A DNA stretch of 64,000 nt from Pontibacter ramchanderi (GCF_002846395.1 NZ_PJMU01000002.1:558001-622000); one strand, 5' to 3'. Counted from the stretch's first letter, positions 1 through 8,340 are shown. Translations and numbers: made by a program. The notes: generated by a model not told the origin, from the letters alone.

Positions 1-87
1 GCACAAAATTACAAAATATATCCCTCATCTTCAACCCAGGAGCACTATTCAACTGAAAATCAAATGGTTTAGTTTCCTACTAAATGC

Positions 88-115
88 AGAAGCCCGTGCC
101 AATGGCACAGGCCTC
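88..115 (-). terminator. Possible terminator after the DUF4397 gene
   Basis: An inverted repeat (GCCCGTGCC with GGCACAGGC, one mismatched pair, loop AAT) lies just past the stop of the minus-strand lipoprotein gene. There is no long U-tract, so this is a weak call. Confidence 0.4.
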
Positions 116-139
116 TTATAGGTATAGTCTTCTTCTGGG

Positions 140-826
140 TTATCGGTTGGTAATGATCTCGGCTCCAAGGGCATTGTTGTTACCACTAGGTGGTGACACA
201 AAACCTCTGGCAAATATGGTGTAGATGCGGCCATTGGCCAATTGCACGTTCGGAACCGTTAACACCACAGTTTGTGTGCCGGCCAGGCGCACCTCCAGGT
301 TATAAGAGGCAGCGTCTACAGGCGTAAACTCTGTAGCGCTTTTGAAAGCACGGTTACCAAAAAGCACAGGACCACCTGTTACAGCCACATCCACAGCAGG
401 GGCATCAGGCGACAGGTGCACGAAACGCACGTGGGCCTTACCGGAGGCAGGGGCATCCAGATCATCCTCCAATACCAGCGGCTCGATGGCGCTCAGGGTG
501 TTGATTGCAAACACAGTATAGCTGTCGTTTCTATCGAGGTCGAGGTTGGCGTTGATAACAGTTGTGCTGGTGCCAGCGGCGTTCACTTTTATATTGCGGC
601 GGCCGGATGGCACCTCAAGGTAACCGGTGTTGTTCGGGAAAGTAAGGGCAGCTGAGTTTACCTTTGCATCGTCTACCAGCAGGTCAACACCCGGCGCGTC
701 AGGCGAAGCGTGCACCACCATCACATTGGAGTTCTCGATCACAGTGTCATCGTCGTCGTCATCGCAGCTTGTAAGCACCAGCGCCGGCAATACGGCCAGC
801 ATCATGATTTTCATCCATTTCTTCAT
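140..826 (-). CDS. DUF4397-domain lipoprotein
   Basis: 228 residues. The start is a lipoprotein signal peptide with lipobox LTSC (Cys21), so the mature protein should be lipid-anchored in the outer envelope. Six Asp follow the Cys directly; acidic runs at this place act as surface-export signals in several Bacteroidota, so surface display is possible (inference). Two copies of the DUF4397 hallmark are visible, HASPDAPGVDLLVDD near residue 40 and HLSPDAPAVDVAV near 137, so this is a two-repeat beta-sandwich protein. DUF4397 proteins have no established function; many are cell-wall or surface proteins. It stands alone, divergent from the methyltransferase gene. Confidence 0.85.
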   Translation of the reverse strand: MKKWMKIMMLAVLPALVLTSCDDDDDDTVIENSNVMVVHASPDAPGVDLLVDDAKVNSAALTFPNNTGYLEVPSGRRNIKVNAAGTSTTVINANLDLDRNDSYTVFAINTLSAIEPLVLEDDLDAPASGKAHVRFVHLSPDAPAVDVAVTGGPVLFGNRAFKSATEFTPVDAASYNLEVRLAGTQTVVLTVPNVQLANGRIYTIFARGFVSPPSGNNNALGAEIITNR

Positions 827-943
827 AGTAGTCTGATAAATTATTTTTTAAAAATTTCTTTTAGCTGAGAATACAACCAGCAGGTATAAGGATTGTTTGC
901 GGAAGGATAATTTTTAACAGAAAATGAGGCTGAATTAAATGCT

Positions 944-951
944 TACCTTTG
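944..951 (+). promoter_or_regulatory. Bacteroidota -7 promoter element TAccTTTG
   Basis: TACCTTTG ends 9 bases before the ATG at 961, so transcription would start almost at the start codon and the mRNA would be nearly leaderless. The in-frame TTG at 949 lies inside this element, which argues that it is not the start. Confidence 0.6.
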
Positions 952-960
952 CAGCGCACC

Positions 961-2157
961 ATGAAACACTATACTCCGGAAGAGAAGGAATTCATACAAC
1001 AGCACCAGCACCGCAACCCCGCCGAGCTCATGCTGCAGGCAGGCCGCTACCCGCAGTTGCCGGTTGCCGAGCTGGTAAAGCAGATACAGGCTCGGCACAA
1101 GGCCGCAGACAAACTGCCTACCTGGGCGGCAAATCCGGACGTGGTGTTTCCAACGGCAGTATCGGTAGAGCAAACCTCCTCGGAGGCGACGGCGGCCTAC
1201 AAAGCCTCGCTTGTAAAGGGAAAGTTGCTCATAGACCTGACGGGCGGTTTTGGGGTGGACAGCTTCTTTTTCGCAAAGCGGTTTGAGCAAGTGGTGCATG
1301 TGGAGCAGAACAGCGAGCTTTCCGAAATAGCTGGCTACAACTTTAAACTGCTAGGCGCCTACAACATTAAGACGGTGAACTCCACTGCCGAGGATTTCCT
1401 GCAAGCCTTTACGGGCCGCGCCGATGTGCTATACCTGGACCCGGCTCGGCGGGGCGACAGGCTGGAGAAGGTACACCTGCTGCAGGACTGTGAGCCAGAC
1501 ATATTGCAGCTGCTGCCGGTACTGTTCGAGAAGGCTGATGCTGTATTGCTCAAGACCTCTCCTATGCTCGATATAGAACTGGCAGTTGAGCAGTTGCGCT
1601 CCGTTAGCCAGGTATGGGTAATGGCACTGCACAACGAGTGCAAGGAGGTGCTATACCTGTTGCAGCCCCGCGTGGGTAACAACCCGGAGCGCCATGCAGT
1701 CAACCTGTTACCAGACGGCACTGTGCATCTACTCAGCTTCCAAAAGGAGCAGGAAGAAAGCGCTTCCGTCAGTTACTCTGACCCAAAGGCATACCTCTAC
1801 GAGCCTAATTCCGCCATCCTTAAATCTGGTGCCTACCGTAGCGTGGCCAGTCAGTTTGGCCTTTACAAGCTTCACCCCAACAGCCACCTGTATACCGCTG
1901 ACCAGCTTATACCTGATTTTCCGGGACGAGCCTTTTTCTGCGAAGGCATAGGGCGCTATCAAAAGAAAGAGCTCCTTTCAAGGCTGCCACAGCGCAAAGC
2001 CAACATCACAGTGCGTAACTTTCCGGAGTCCGTGGCCGATATTCGCAAAAAGACAGGTATAAAAGAAGGCGGAGCGGATTACCTCTTCTTTACGACCGAC
2101 ATGCACCAGAAGCCGATCGTGGTCTATTGCCGAAAAGTGGTAGCAGCTTCAAATTAA
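961..2157 (+). CDS. Class I SAM-dependent methyltransferase with THUMP-like domain
   Basis: 398 residues from ATG 961; an in-frame TTG at 949 is rejected because it falls in the -7 promoter element. The Rossmann motif I is LIDLTGGFGVDSF (about residues 90-102). A motif DVLYLDPARRG near residue 157 and KTSPMLDIE near 200 match the Bacteroidota family annotated as methyltransferase with a THUMP-like, ferredoxin-like C-terminal domain. The THUMP link suggests an RNA substrate, perhaps tRNA or rRNA, but the substrate is not known. The protein is cytoplasmic, without signal peptide or membrane segment. It is monocistronic and divergent from the DUF4397 gene. Confidence 0.8.
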   Translation: MKHYTPEEKEFIQQHQHRNPAELMLQAGRYPQLPVAELVKQIQARHKAADKLPTWAANPDVVFPTAVSVEQTSSEATAAYKASLVKGKLLIDLTGGFGVDSFFFAKRFEQVVHVEQNSELSEIAGYNFKLLGAYNIKTVNSTAEDFLQAFTGRADVLYLDPARRGDRLEKVHLLQDCEPDILQLLPVLFEKADAVLLKTSPMLDIELAVEQLRSVSQVWVMALHNECKEVLYLLQPRVGNNPERHAVNLLPDGTVHLLSFQKEQEESASVSYSDPKAYLYEPNSAILKSGAYRSVASQFGLYKLHPNSHLYTADQLIPDFPGRAFFCEGIGRYQKKELLSRLPQRKANITVRNFPESVADIRKKTGIKEGGADYLFFTTDMHQKPIVVYCRKVVAASN

Positions 2158-2402
2158 TTTTTTTAAATTTATTTTGCAGACTTTCAGTATTGCCTCTCCT
2201 TCTAAAGTCCAACTCACCAAGTAGCTAGAGCCTCCTTTTAAGCTGTTCAAATCGTTCAGTCACAAACACATACATCCATTGTTATACTTGCGTAGCGCTA
2301 TATACCCATACTCGGTTTAGTCTGTTTTATTGCTATACCCGCCATGGCCAACAGAGCTCTAAACAACTAACTGTTAATAGTTTAAGCCGTAAAACAGAGA
2401 GT

Positions 2403-2417
2403 CCCGTTTGGAACGGG
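2403..2417 (+). promoter_or_regulatory. Small hairpin in the leader of the KGG-like gene
   Basis: CCCGTT-TGG-AACGGG forms a perfect 6-bp stem 6 bases upstream of ATG 2424 and 33 bases before the preferred ATG 2451. It may affect translation or mRNA stability; there is no U-tract, so it is not a terminator. Confidence 0.35.
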
Positions 2418-2450
2418 TACAACATGTTTAATTTAAATTACCAGAAAGCT

Positions 2451-2903
2451 ATGAAACGTAATAATGAAGAGAATCAGGGTATGAACCGTAATCGTAACAA
2501 CGAAGACAACCTGAATCAGAACCAGAATAGAAATCAGAATCAGCCAAGAAACGAATCGGGCGAGTTTACAAGCTCCTCCGGTTCTCAGAATAACCCATCA
2601 GGCCAAAGCAACCGAGGCTCTCAGGCCAGAAGCAGCAACCAGGGCCAGGGCTGGCACGGCGACTCACAAGGCCATGCTGAGGCCGGCAGACAGAGCCATA
2701 AAAACGACAGCTCATCTTCTGGTAGCAGAAGCTCGTCTCAGAGTGGCCAGACCCAAGCCAGAGGCGGTAATCAGACACAGGCCAGAAGTAGCAGTGGCAA
2801 CCAAGGAAAAGGCTGGCACGGCGACTCCGAGGGGCACGCAGAGGCAGGACGCCAGAGTAACAAAAACAACAATAACTCAGGCTCCAGCAGCAGCAATTCT
2901 TAA
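2451..2903 (+). CDS. Low-complexity KGG-like stress protein
   Basis: 150 residues from ATG 2451; ATG 2424 in frame is possible, but the protein from 2451 (MKRNNEENQG) has a more usual start. It is rich in Asn, Gln, Ser, Gly and Arg and has no hydrophobic segment, so it is probably disordered. Two near-identical units contain GWHGDSQGHAEAGRQS and GWHGDSEGHAEAGRQS, which resemble the KGG/GsiB-type repeats of general-stress and desiccation proteins (HAEAGRKGG). A role in stress or desiccation protection is inferred from that likeness only. It is followed by its own terminator and by another small hydrophilic gene. Confidence 0.65.
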   Translation: MKRNNEENQGMNRNRNNEDNLNQNQNRNQNQPRNESGEFTSSSGSQNNPSGQSNRGSQARSSNQGQGWHGDSQGHAEAGRQSHKNDSSSSGSRSSSQSGQTQARGGNQTQARSSSGNQGKGWHGDSEGHAEAGRQSNKNNNNSGSSSSNS

Positions 2904-2930
2904 TATAGTTTAGCTGAATATTATATAGAA

Positions 2931-2960
2931 AAGCCCGTGGCAACTGCTGCGGGCTTCTCT
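2931..2960 (+). terminator. Terminator after the KGG-like gene
   Basis: AAGCCCG pairs with CGGGCTT over a 12-base loop 28 bases after the stop codon. The U-rich tail is short (CTTCTCT). Confidence 0.6.
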
Positions 2961-3024
2961 ATTGGTGCTAACCGGAGCTGCCGGGCTGCGTAAACTGTGT
3001 ACCACAACATTTGATTTTAAAGCT

Positions 3025-3195
3025 ATGAAGAACGAGAAAGAAAATAAGAACATGCCAAAGAACCAACAGGCCAGCACAAGCAAGTCTGGCTCTAAAAAGG
3101 ATATCGGCAACGACCTGCACAAAGATGCGGTAGGCAAAATGGGCTCCAACAACCCAACGCCTCAAGCCCGCACGGACAACGAGCAGCAGAAATAA
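3025..3195 (+). CDS. Small hydrophilic protein, unknown function
   Basis: 56 residues from ATG 3025 (MKNEKENKNMPKNQQAST), highly charged, Lys/Asn/Gln/Ser-rich and without hydrophobic segments. The longer frame from 2962 is rejected because its extra N-terminus is read across the terminator region. The bases just before the ATG (AAGCT-ATG) match those of the preceding KGG-like gene. A similar protein is encoded at 8828. No family recognised; likely disordered and possibly stress-related by association. Confidence 0.5.
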   Translation: MKNEKENKNMPKNQQASTSKSGSKKDIGNDLHKDAVGKMGSNNPTPQARTDNEQQK

Positions 3196-3233
3196 GGATA
3201 ACCGGACTATAATAAGATCAAAATTTATAAATT

Positions 3234-3275
3234 AGGCCAGCCGCAGCAACGATGTACTGTGGCTGGCCTTTTGTT
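3234..3275 (+). terminator. Rho-independent terminator
   Basis: AGGCCAGCC (3234-3242) pairs perfectly with GGCTGGCCT (3261-3269), followed by TTTTGTTT. Confidence 0.85.
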
Positions 3276-3305
3276 TAGATTTATCAACCCCTGGCAACCG
3301 CTCCT

Positions 3306-4049
3306 ATGACCGCTTACGAACAGTACGCTATTGATGAACTCCGGAACTGGCAGCAGGAAATGCGCAGCAGTCCCTCGTTTATGAATAAAATTTCGAAGCG
3401 AATGCAGGACAAGCTGAACAGCTACATTCCAGAGAAGGTGCATCAGGCGATTACTGCTACCATCAAGCAAATGGTGCGGGCCGTGCTTTTGGGCTCCGAG
3501 TTTACCACCCGCAAGCCCCTCCCCTTTTCGTCGTTGCAGTTCACCGAAAACATGGTGCAGGAGCGCATCAATTTCTACAAGAAGGCTGGCGCAGCAGAGG
3601 GAGGAATAACCGGGGCAGGCGGATTTTTGTTAGGTCTGGCTGACTTTCCGCTACTATTAGGCCTCAAGTTGAAGTTACTTTTCGAAATAGCCGCCCTTTA
3701 TGGCTACTCCGCCGAAGACTACCGGGAACGGGTCTACCTGCTCCACATCTTCCAGTTGGCATTTAGCAGTCAGGAACGCCGCCGGGAGGTATACCTGCTC
3801 ATGGAGCACTGGCAGCAGCATGCACAGCAATTACCAGAAGACATTCACCAGTTCGACTGGCGCAGCTTTCAGCAGGAGTACCGCGACTACATCGATTTAG
3901 CCAAGATGGCACAGCTCATACCGATTGTCGGCGCACCCATCGGGGCTGTTGTAAACTACCGTTTGATCAACAAGCTTGGGACCACCGCCATGCATGCCTA
4001 CCGGATGCGGTGGTTGGAAGAGAAGCGCAACGTGCAGCAGATAAACTGA
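3306..4049 (+). CDS. EcsC family protein
   Basis: 247 residues, matching the EcsC family (named after the third gene of the Bacillus subtilis ecs operon), whose biochemical role is unknown. A Gly/Ala-rich hydrophobic stretch around residues 95-125 (GAAEGGITGAGGFLLGLADFP) and another near 200-215 (LIPIVGAPIGAVVNY) are the typical hallmarks and may sit at the membrane. No ecsA/ecsB partners are present. The TGA stop at 4047-4049 abuts the complement of the stop of the convergent glycosylase gene with no base between them. Confidence 0.8.
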   Translation: MTAYEQYAIDELRNWQQEMRSSPSFMNKISKRMQDKLNSYIPEKVHQAITATIKQMVRAVLLGSEFTTRKPLPFSSLQFTENMVQERINFYKKAGAAEGGITGAGGFLLGLADFPLLLGLKLKLLFEIAALYGYSAEDYRERVYLLHIFQLAFSSQERRREVYLLMEHWQQHAQQLPEDIHQFDWRSFQQEYRDYIDLAKMAQLIPIVGAPIGAVVNYRLINKLGTTAMHAYRMRWLEEKRNVQQIN

Positions 4050-4649
4050 TTATTTCTTCCGACTTACCCACTTATTCCCTTTCAGCCAGAAACGCCAGGG
4101 CAGCAGGGCATCATCGCCAGCGTAATCTATACCGATGCGTGGGCCGATGGCTATACCTTCGGCCGACACTTCCATGCCCTGGTCTTCTACCCAGATGGTG
4201 TTGCCGGTCAGGTCTTCGCCATAATGCCTACGATCTATACCTAGGGCGATGCTCATAACCCCCGGGCCGGCCGTCAGGTTGGGCTTCGGGGCGGCCATGT
4301 TGCGGCGCAGCAGCATTTCTTCTATCCCTTCTGTGGGTTCGATGGCTCGCACCAGCACGGCATCGGCGCGGCCTTCCACGTTGGTGATGATGTTGAACAG
4401 GTTATACATGCCATACACCAGATATACATAGGCCACGCCCCCTTCATGGTACATAATTTCGGTGCGCTGGGTGCGGCGGTTCAGGTGCGCATGGCAGGCT
4501 TTGTCGTTCGTGCCGGAATAGGCCTCTGTCTCTACGATGATGCCGCCTGTAAGCATGCCGTTGTGGTTTGTGTAGAGGTATTTGCCCAACAGGTCTTGTG
4601 CCACCTGCACCACATCAGGCCGGTTATAAAAGTCTTTCTGCAGCTTCAA
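4050..4649 (-). CDS. DNA-3-methyladenine glycosylase (AAG/MPG family)
   Basis: 199 residues, normal length for the bacterial AAG family. It removes alkylated purines such as 3-methyladenine from DNA as the first step of base excision repair. Family motifs: VAQDLLGKYL near the N-terminus, IIVETEAYSGTNDKACHA (catalytic Glu in the ETEAY segment), YVYLVYGMYNLFN, and LTAGPGVMSIALGID, which helps form the base-binding pocket. It is convergent with the EcsC gene, with the two stop codons directly adjacent and no room for a terminator. A repeat-rich gap lies upstream. Confidence 0.93.
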   Translation of the reverse strand: MKLQKDFYNRPDVVQVAQDLLGKYLYTNHNGMLTGGIIVETEAYSGTNDKACHAHLNRRTQRTEIMYHEGGVAYVYLVYGMYNLFNIITNVEGRADAVLVRAIEPTEGIEEMLLRRNMAAPKPNLTAGPGVMSIALGIDRRHYGEDLTGNTIWVEDQGMEVSAEGIAIGPRIGIDYAGDDALLPWRFWLKGNKWVSRKK

Positions 4650-4660
4650 AATTTAACAAG

Positions 4661-4939
4661 TAATGAGTAATGAATAATGACGAACAAGTTATGATGTATT
4701 ACGTGCCAATCCCGCCAAGGTGGATAATAACACCTGTAGTCAGAGATTGCTAAAATGGGTGAGGTTGTGGCCAGCGTGTACGTCAGTAACTATTCATACT
4801 TCAGTATCCACTTAGCAAACCAGTAAGTCTTATCACTCATAGCTCATTCCTCCATCACCCTTACCCATGACAAGCTCTTCATCCGTCATTCATCATGAAT
4901 CATTCACCATAAGTCATTATTCATTACTAATTATTCATT
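4661..4939. repeat. Degenerate TCAT/ATGA short-repeat region with terminal inverted repeat
   Basis: This gap is filled with variants of ATGA/AATGA on the left and TCATT on the right. A 15-bp exact inverted repeat (AGTAATGAATAATGA at 4666-4680, complement at 4914-4928) brackets it. No open reading frame of note lies inside. It sits directly before the promoter of the cobalamin riboswitch. Confidence 0.55.
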
Positions 4940-4947
4940 AAAACAAT

Positions 4948-4955
4948 TACCTTTG
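4948..4955 (+). promoter_or_regulatory. -7 promoter element of the B12 operon (TAccTTTG)
   Basis: TACCTTTG lies a few bases before the first riboswitch stem, which would put the transcription start near 4961, right at the start of the aptamer. Confidence 0.6.
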
Positions 4956-4961
4956 CCCACA

Positions 4962-5137
4962 GATTGGTGGCCTTGTTGTTTCCGCAGCAAAGCCTTAAAA
5001 GGGAAATAGGTGTAAGACCTATGCTGTTCCCGCAACTGTGATCTTCTTTAAAAAGGGTAGCCAAAACCACCGCCACTGTGCCGCACAATGCATGGGAAGG
5101 CTGGCTGACCTGAAGAGAGCCAGGAGACCTGCCAGTC
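4962..5137 (+). ncRNA. Cobalamin (adenosylcobalamin-type) riboswitch
   Basis: The conserved landmarks are present in order: GCCTTAAAAGGGAA (about 4992-5005), GTGTAAGACC, GCTGTTCCCGCAACTGTGA (5023-5041), GCCACTG, GGGAAGG, and the B12 box AGCCAGGAGACCTGCC (5118-5133). The ends GATTGG (4962-4967) and CCAGTC (5132-5137) can close stem P1. It should lower expression of the downstream receptor and lipoprotein when B12 is plentiful. No clear terminator hairpin was seen before the start codon, so control of translation is the likelier mode (inference). Confidence 0.93.
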
Positions 5138-5253
5138 CGACAACATTTAGTCGTATGCTTTCGGGTAAAAAGCTGCACGGCCTTCGCTATACCTGCGCGC
5201 GCTGTTCCTGCCTATACCTGCCTGCATGCTTCGGGATTTAAGCAAGCGTTAAC

Positions 5254-7167
5254 GTGGCAAACTCATCTTACCGTTTTTTAGGGTGTCTGGCCTTGGGGCT
5301 AGGCATGACAGCATCGGCTATAGCCCAGCAGGATACCACACTGTACCAGTTGCGCACTGTCGAAATATTTGGCAAGCCCGCCGAGGTGTTTGCCTCCGGC
5401 AGCCGTGTGAGCACCCTCGACAGCAGCTTTATCCATACCTATACCGCAGGCACCCTGGCCGACGTGATACAGGCGCGCACGCCGGTGTTCCTGAAAACGA
5501 ATGGCCCAAGCGGCATCGCTGTGCCCGCCTTCCGTGGCACAAGCCCTACTCATACCGCCGTGCTCTGGAACGGGCTCAACATCAGTCAACCAGCCCTGGG
5601 GCAAAGCGACTTCTCGTTGCTACCTGTAAGCAGCATTGGCAACATAGCGGTGCAGCACGGGGCAGCGGGTGCCACCTATGGCAGCGGCGCCATTGGTGGA
5701 GCGGTTCTGCTGAGTTCTCAAACACAACCTGATCCAGGCTTTGGTGCGGAACTGATGCAGGAGGTCGGCAGTTTTGGACGCTATTTTTCCAGTGCCAACG
5801 CCCGTTACAGTGGCCGCAAGGTGTCTGTCGCTTTAAGTGGCTACCGTGTGGCGGCTGAAAATGATTTCGCCTTCCGCGACTACGGCCGCATCGGGGCGCC
5901 CACACGCCGGCAGGACCAGGCACAGGTGGCCCAGCATGGTTTTACGCAGGATGTAAGCTGGCAGCTTTCTTCTAAAACCCGACTGGCCCTGCACGGCTGG
6001 TATACCTACGCAAACCGCGAAGTGCCGCCCTCCCTCGGCGCGGCCAACACCAACGCCAGGCAACTCGACCGGAACCTGCGCCTGATGACCGAGCTGAACC
6101 ACCACAGCAACTGGGGCGAAACGAGTGTGAAGGCCGCCATTTTCAACGACTACCTCCGCTATACCGACAACAACAATAACTCCCTCACCGACATCAACAC
6201 ATACCAGGTGCAGGCTGAGCAAACCTATACCTACGCCCGCCGCTGGAGCCTGCGCGGTGGCCTTAACCTGCAGCACTTTGAGGCCGATGTGCAGGGCTAT
6301 GGCCGTCAGGTAACAGAAGACCGCGCCTCGGCTTTCCTGCTTTTCCGCTACGACCCCAGCCAGCGCCTCGATCTGAGCCTAAACCTGCGCCAGGCTTTCG
6401 TGAAAGGCTACAACCCCACGCCAGCCCCTACGCTGGGTGCAAACTGGCTCATGTTGCAGCAGGGTGGGCACGCACTATACCTGAAAGGCAATGTATCGGG
6501 CAGCTACCGGGTGCCGACATTGAATGAGCGCTTCTGGCAGCCAGGCGGCAACCCAGATATTAAGCCAGAGCAGGGCTGGAATTTCGAGACCGGCCTGCGC
6601 CACCGCTATACCTTGGGCGCCGTGCTGCTCGAGTCTGAGGCATCGGTTTACCGCATGCTTGTGGACAACTGGATCCAGTGGATGCCTGTTACGTCCAGCT
6701 ACTGGTCGCCGCGCAACCTGCAGAAAGTACGCTCCCAGGGAGTAGAGCTCAGCAGCCGGGCAAGCACAGCGCTCGGCAACTGGCAACTGGCCGCCACGGT
6801 CGCTTACACCTATACCTCATCGGAGCAGGTGAAAGCTTACGAAGGGAGCCAGGAACTGAACCGGCAGCTTGCCCACATACCGCTACACAAGGCGCATTTG
6901 GGGACAGACCTCTCCTTCCGAACCTGGACACTGCTCGGCAACCTGACCTATAATGGCCTGCGCTACACCGACAACAGCAACGCCAACAACCTCCCGGCCT
7001 ATACCTTGCTCAGCCTGGCAGTACACAAAAAATTCGCTTTGGGTCAGTCCCAACTTGTGGCTTCGCTGCGCAGCGATAACGTGACCGACCGCGCCTATAC
7101 CGTGCTCGAAAATATGCCGATGCCGCCCCGCAGTCTGGCAGCCAGTTTACGCTTTATTATTCCCTAA
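5254..7167 (+). CDS. btuB: TonB-dependent vitamin B12 receptor
   Basis: 637 residues starting at GTG 5254, with a signal peptide ending about ASAIAQ. The plug domain covers roughly residues 45-150 (TLADVIQARTPVFLK, AVPAFRGTSPTHTAVLWNG, GAIGGAVLLSS). The rest is a TonB-dependent outer-membrane beta-barrel that ends in SLRFIIP. It imports a large substrate across the outer membrane with energy from TonB. The cobalamin riboswitch directly upstream and the BtuG-like gene 20 bases downstream point to cobalamin. By hand I count nine TATACC sites in this gene, far more than chance. Confidence 0.88.
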   Translation: MANSSYRFLGCLALGLGMTASAIAQQDTTLYQLRTVEIFGKPAEVFASGSRVSTLDSSFIHTYTAGTLADVIQARTPVFLKTNGPSGIAVPAFRGTSPTHTAVLWNGLNISQPALGQSDFSLLPVSSIGNIAVQHGAAGATYGSGAIGGAVLLSSQTQPDPGFGAELMQEVGSFGRYFSSANARYSGRKVSVALSGYRVAAENDFAFRDYGRIGAPTRRQDQAQVAQHGFTQDVSWQLSSKTRLALHGWYTYANREVPPSLGAANTNARQLDRNLRLMTELNHHSNWGETSVKAAIFNDYLRYTDNNNNSLTDINTYQVQAEQTYTYARRWSLRGGLNLQHFEADVQGYGRQVTEDRASAFLLFRYDPSQRLDLSLNLRQAFVKGYNPTPAPTLGANWLMLQQGGHALYLKGNVSGSYRVPTLNERFWQPGGNPDIKPEQGWNFETGLRHRYTLGAVLLESEASVYRMLVDNWIQWMPVTSSYWSPRNLQKVRSQGVELSSRASTALGNWQLAATVAYTYTSSEQVKAYEGSQELNRQLAHIPLHKAHLGTDLSFRTWTLLGNLTYNGLRYTDNSNANNLPAYTLLSLAVHKKFALGQSQLVASLRSDNVTDRAYTVLENMPMPPRSLAASLRFIIP

Positions 7168-7187
7168 ATCATATACGCTTCATACTC

Positions 7188-8318
7188 ATGAAAAAAATTA
7201 CACGCTTCCGCAGCTACTTCTTGTCAGCTGCCTGTGCCTTTGCTGCTGTGGCTTTCAGTAGTTGCGACAGTGACAACGACGGCCCCGCCGGAGAATATGC
7301 CCGCAACGGCGTGCTGATCTCGAACGAGGGCGCCATGACCAAATCCAATGCCTCGGTGAGTTTCTACAGCCACGACAGCAAATCGGTGGAAAACGAATCG
7401 TTCAAGAAAGTGAATGCGCCCCTTGTGCTGGGCGATGTGTTGCAGCACATGACCAAACAGGGCGAAAAGTTATACCTGGTGATGAACAACAGCGGCAAAG
7501 TATTGGTAGCCAACGCCCATACCCTGAAGGCCGAAGGCGAGATTGCCGGCCTGGAGGCTCCCCGCTATATCGCCGTACTGGACGACAATAAGGCCTACGT
7601 AACCGAGTGGCTGGGTTATGATCCGGCTACCTTCGCGTATGACAACGGCCGTGTGGCGGTGGTCGACCTGAAAACCAACACTGTCACCAAAACCATTACC
7701 GTAGGCGTGCAACCAGAGGAACTTCTGATTACGGCGGGTAAGTTGTTTGTGGCAAACAGCGGCGGTCGTTCGGTAACGGTGATCAACACCAACACAGATG
7801 CCATCGAAACAACCATTACGGTGAACGACGGCCCCAACAGCCTGGCGCTCGACCGCAACAATATGCTTTGGGTAAGCAGCACGGGGGTAAAAGTTTATGA
7901 CCCGACTGACTGGTCTGTAAGCGAAGAAAACAGCACGCCCGGCTCTCTTGCCAAGGTCAATCCCATCAGCAATACGGTGATGACAACCCTAACCTTCAGC
8001 CAGCACGCTCCTTCTCCGGGCAGGTTAACCTCGGCTCCTAACGGCGACAAACTCTACTATGTCTTTAACAACAAGGTATGGGTGCAGGATGTGAATGCGG
8101 TAGCACTGGCCACCAAACCGCTCATCGACCGGGGCACTTATGTTGCATATGGTTTCAACGGGCTGGGAATAGAGCCAGCTTCCGGCCTGATTTACGCAGG
8201 CAAAGCATCCGATTATACCTCCAATGGTTGGGTGGTGCGCTACAACTCGCAGAGCGGTGCCGCCATCGATTCGTTCAGGGTAGGTATAGCCCCGAATGGC
8301 TTTGTGTTCCAGCAATAG
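7188..8318 (+). CDS. BtuG-like beta-propeller surface lipoprotein (YncE/DUF5074 family)
   Basis: 376 residues. A signal peptide ends in a lipobox-like FSSC (Cys26), followed by the acidic DSDND, which could act as a surface-export signal. The rest shows beta-propeller blades of the YVTN/YncE type, for example GRVAVVDLKTNTVTKTITVG and GGRSVTVINTNTDAIETTI. In Bacteroides the BtuG proteins of this fold bind cobalamin very tightly on the cell surface and pass it to BtuB. The same order here (riboswitch, BtuB, propeller lipoprotein) supports that role. It is 20 bases after btuB and in the same operon. DUF5074 is the alternative label. Confidence 0.8.
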   Translation: MKKITRFRSYFLSAACAFAAVAFSSCDSDNDGPAGEYARNGVLISNEGAMTKSNASVSFYSHDSKSVENESFKKVNAPLVLGDVLQHMTKQGEKLYLVMNNSGKVLVANAHTLKAEGEIAGLEAPRYIAVLDDNKAYVTEWLGYDPATFAYDNGRVAVVDLKTNTVTKTITVGVQPEELLITAGKLFVANSGGRSVTVINTNTDAIETTITVNDGPNSLALDRNNMLWVSSTGVKVYDPTDWSVSEENSTPGSLAKVNPISNTVMTTLTFSQHAPSPGRLTSAPNGDKLYYVFNNKVWVQDVNAVALATKPLIDRGTYVAYGFNGLGIEPASGLIYAGKASDYTSNGWVVRYNSQSGAAIDSFRVGIAPNGFVFQQ

Positions 8319-8340
8319 GTAGGATCAACGGCCTGAAAAG

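Noticed and set aside
949..960. TTG start 12 bases before the methyltransferase ATG
   Set aside because: The TTG is part of the -7 promoter element TACCTTTG, so transcription starts after it.
4661..4939. CRISPR-like array in the repeat-rich gap
   Set aside because: The repeats are short and degenerate, with no constant-length spacers, and no cas genes are in the window.
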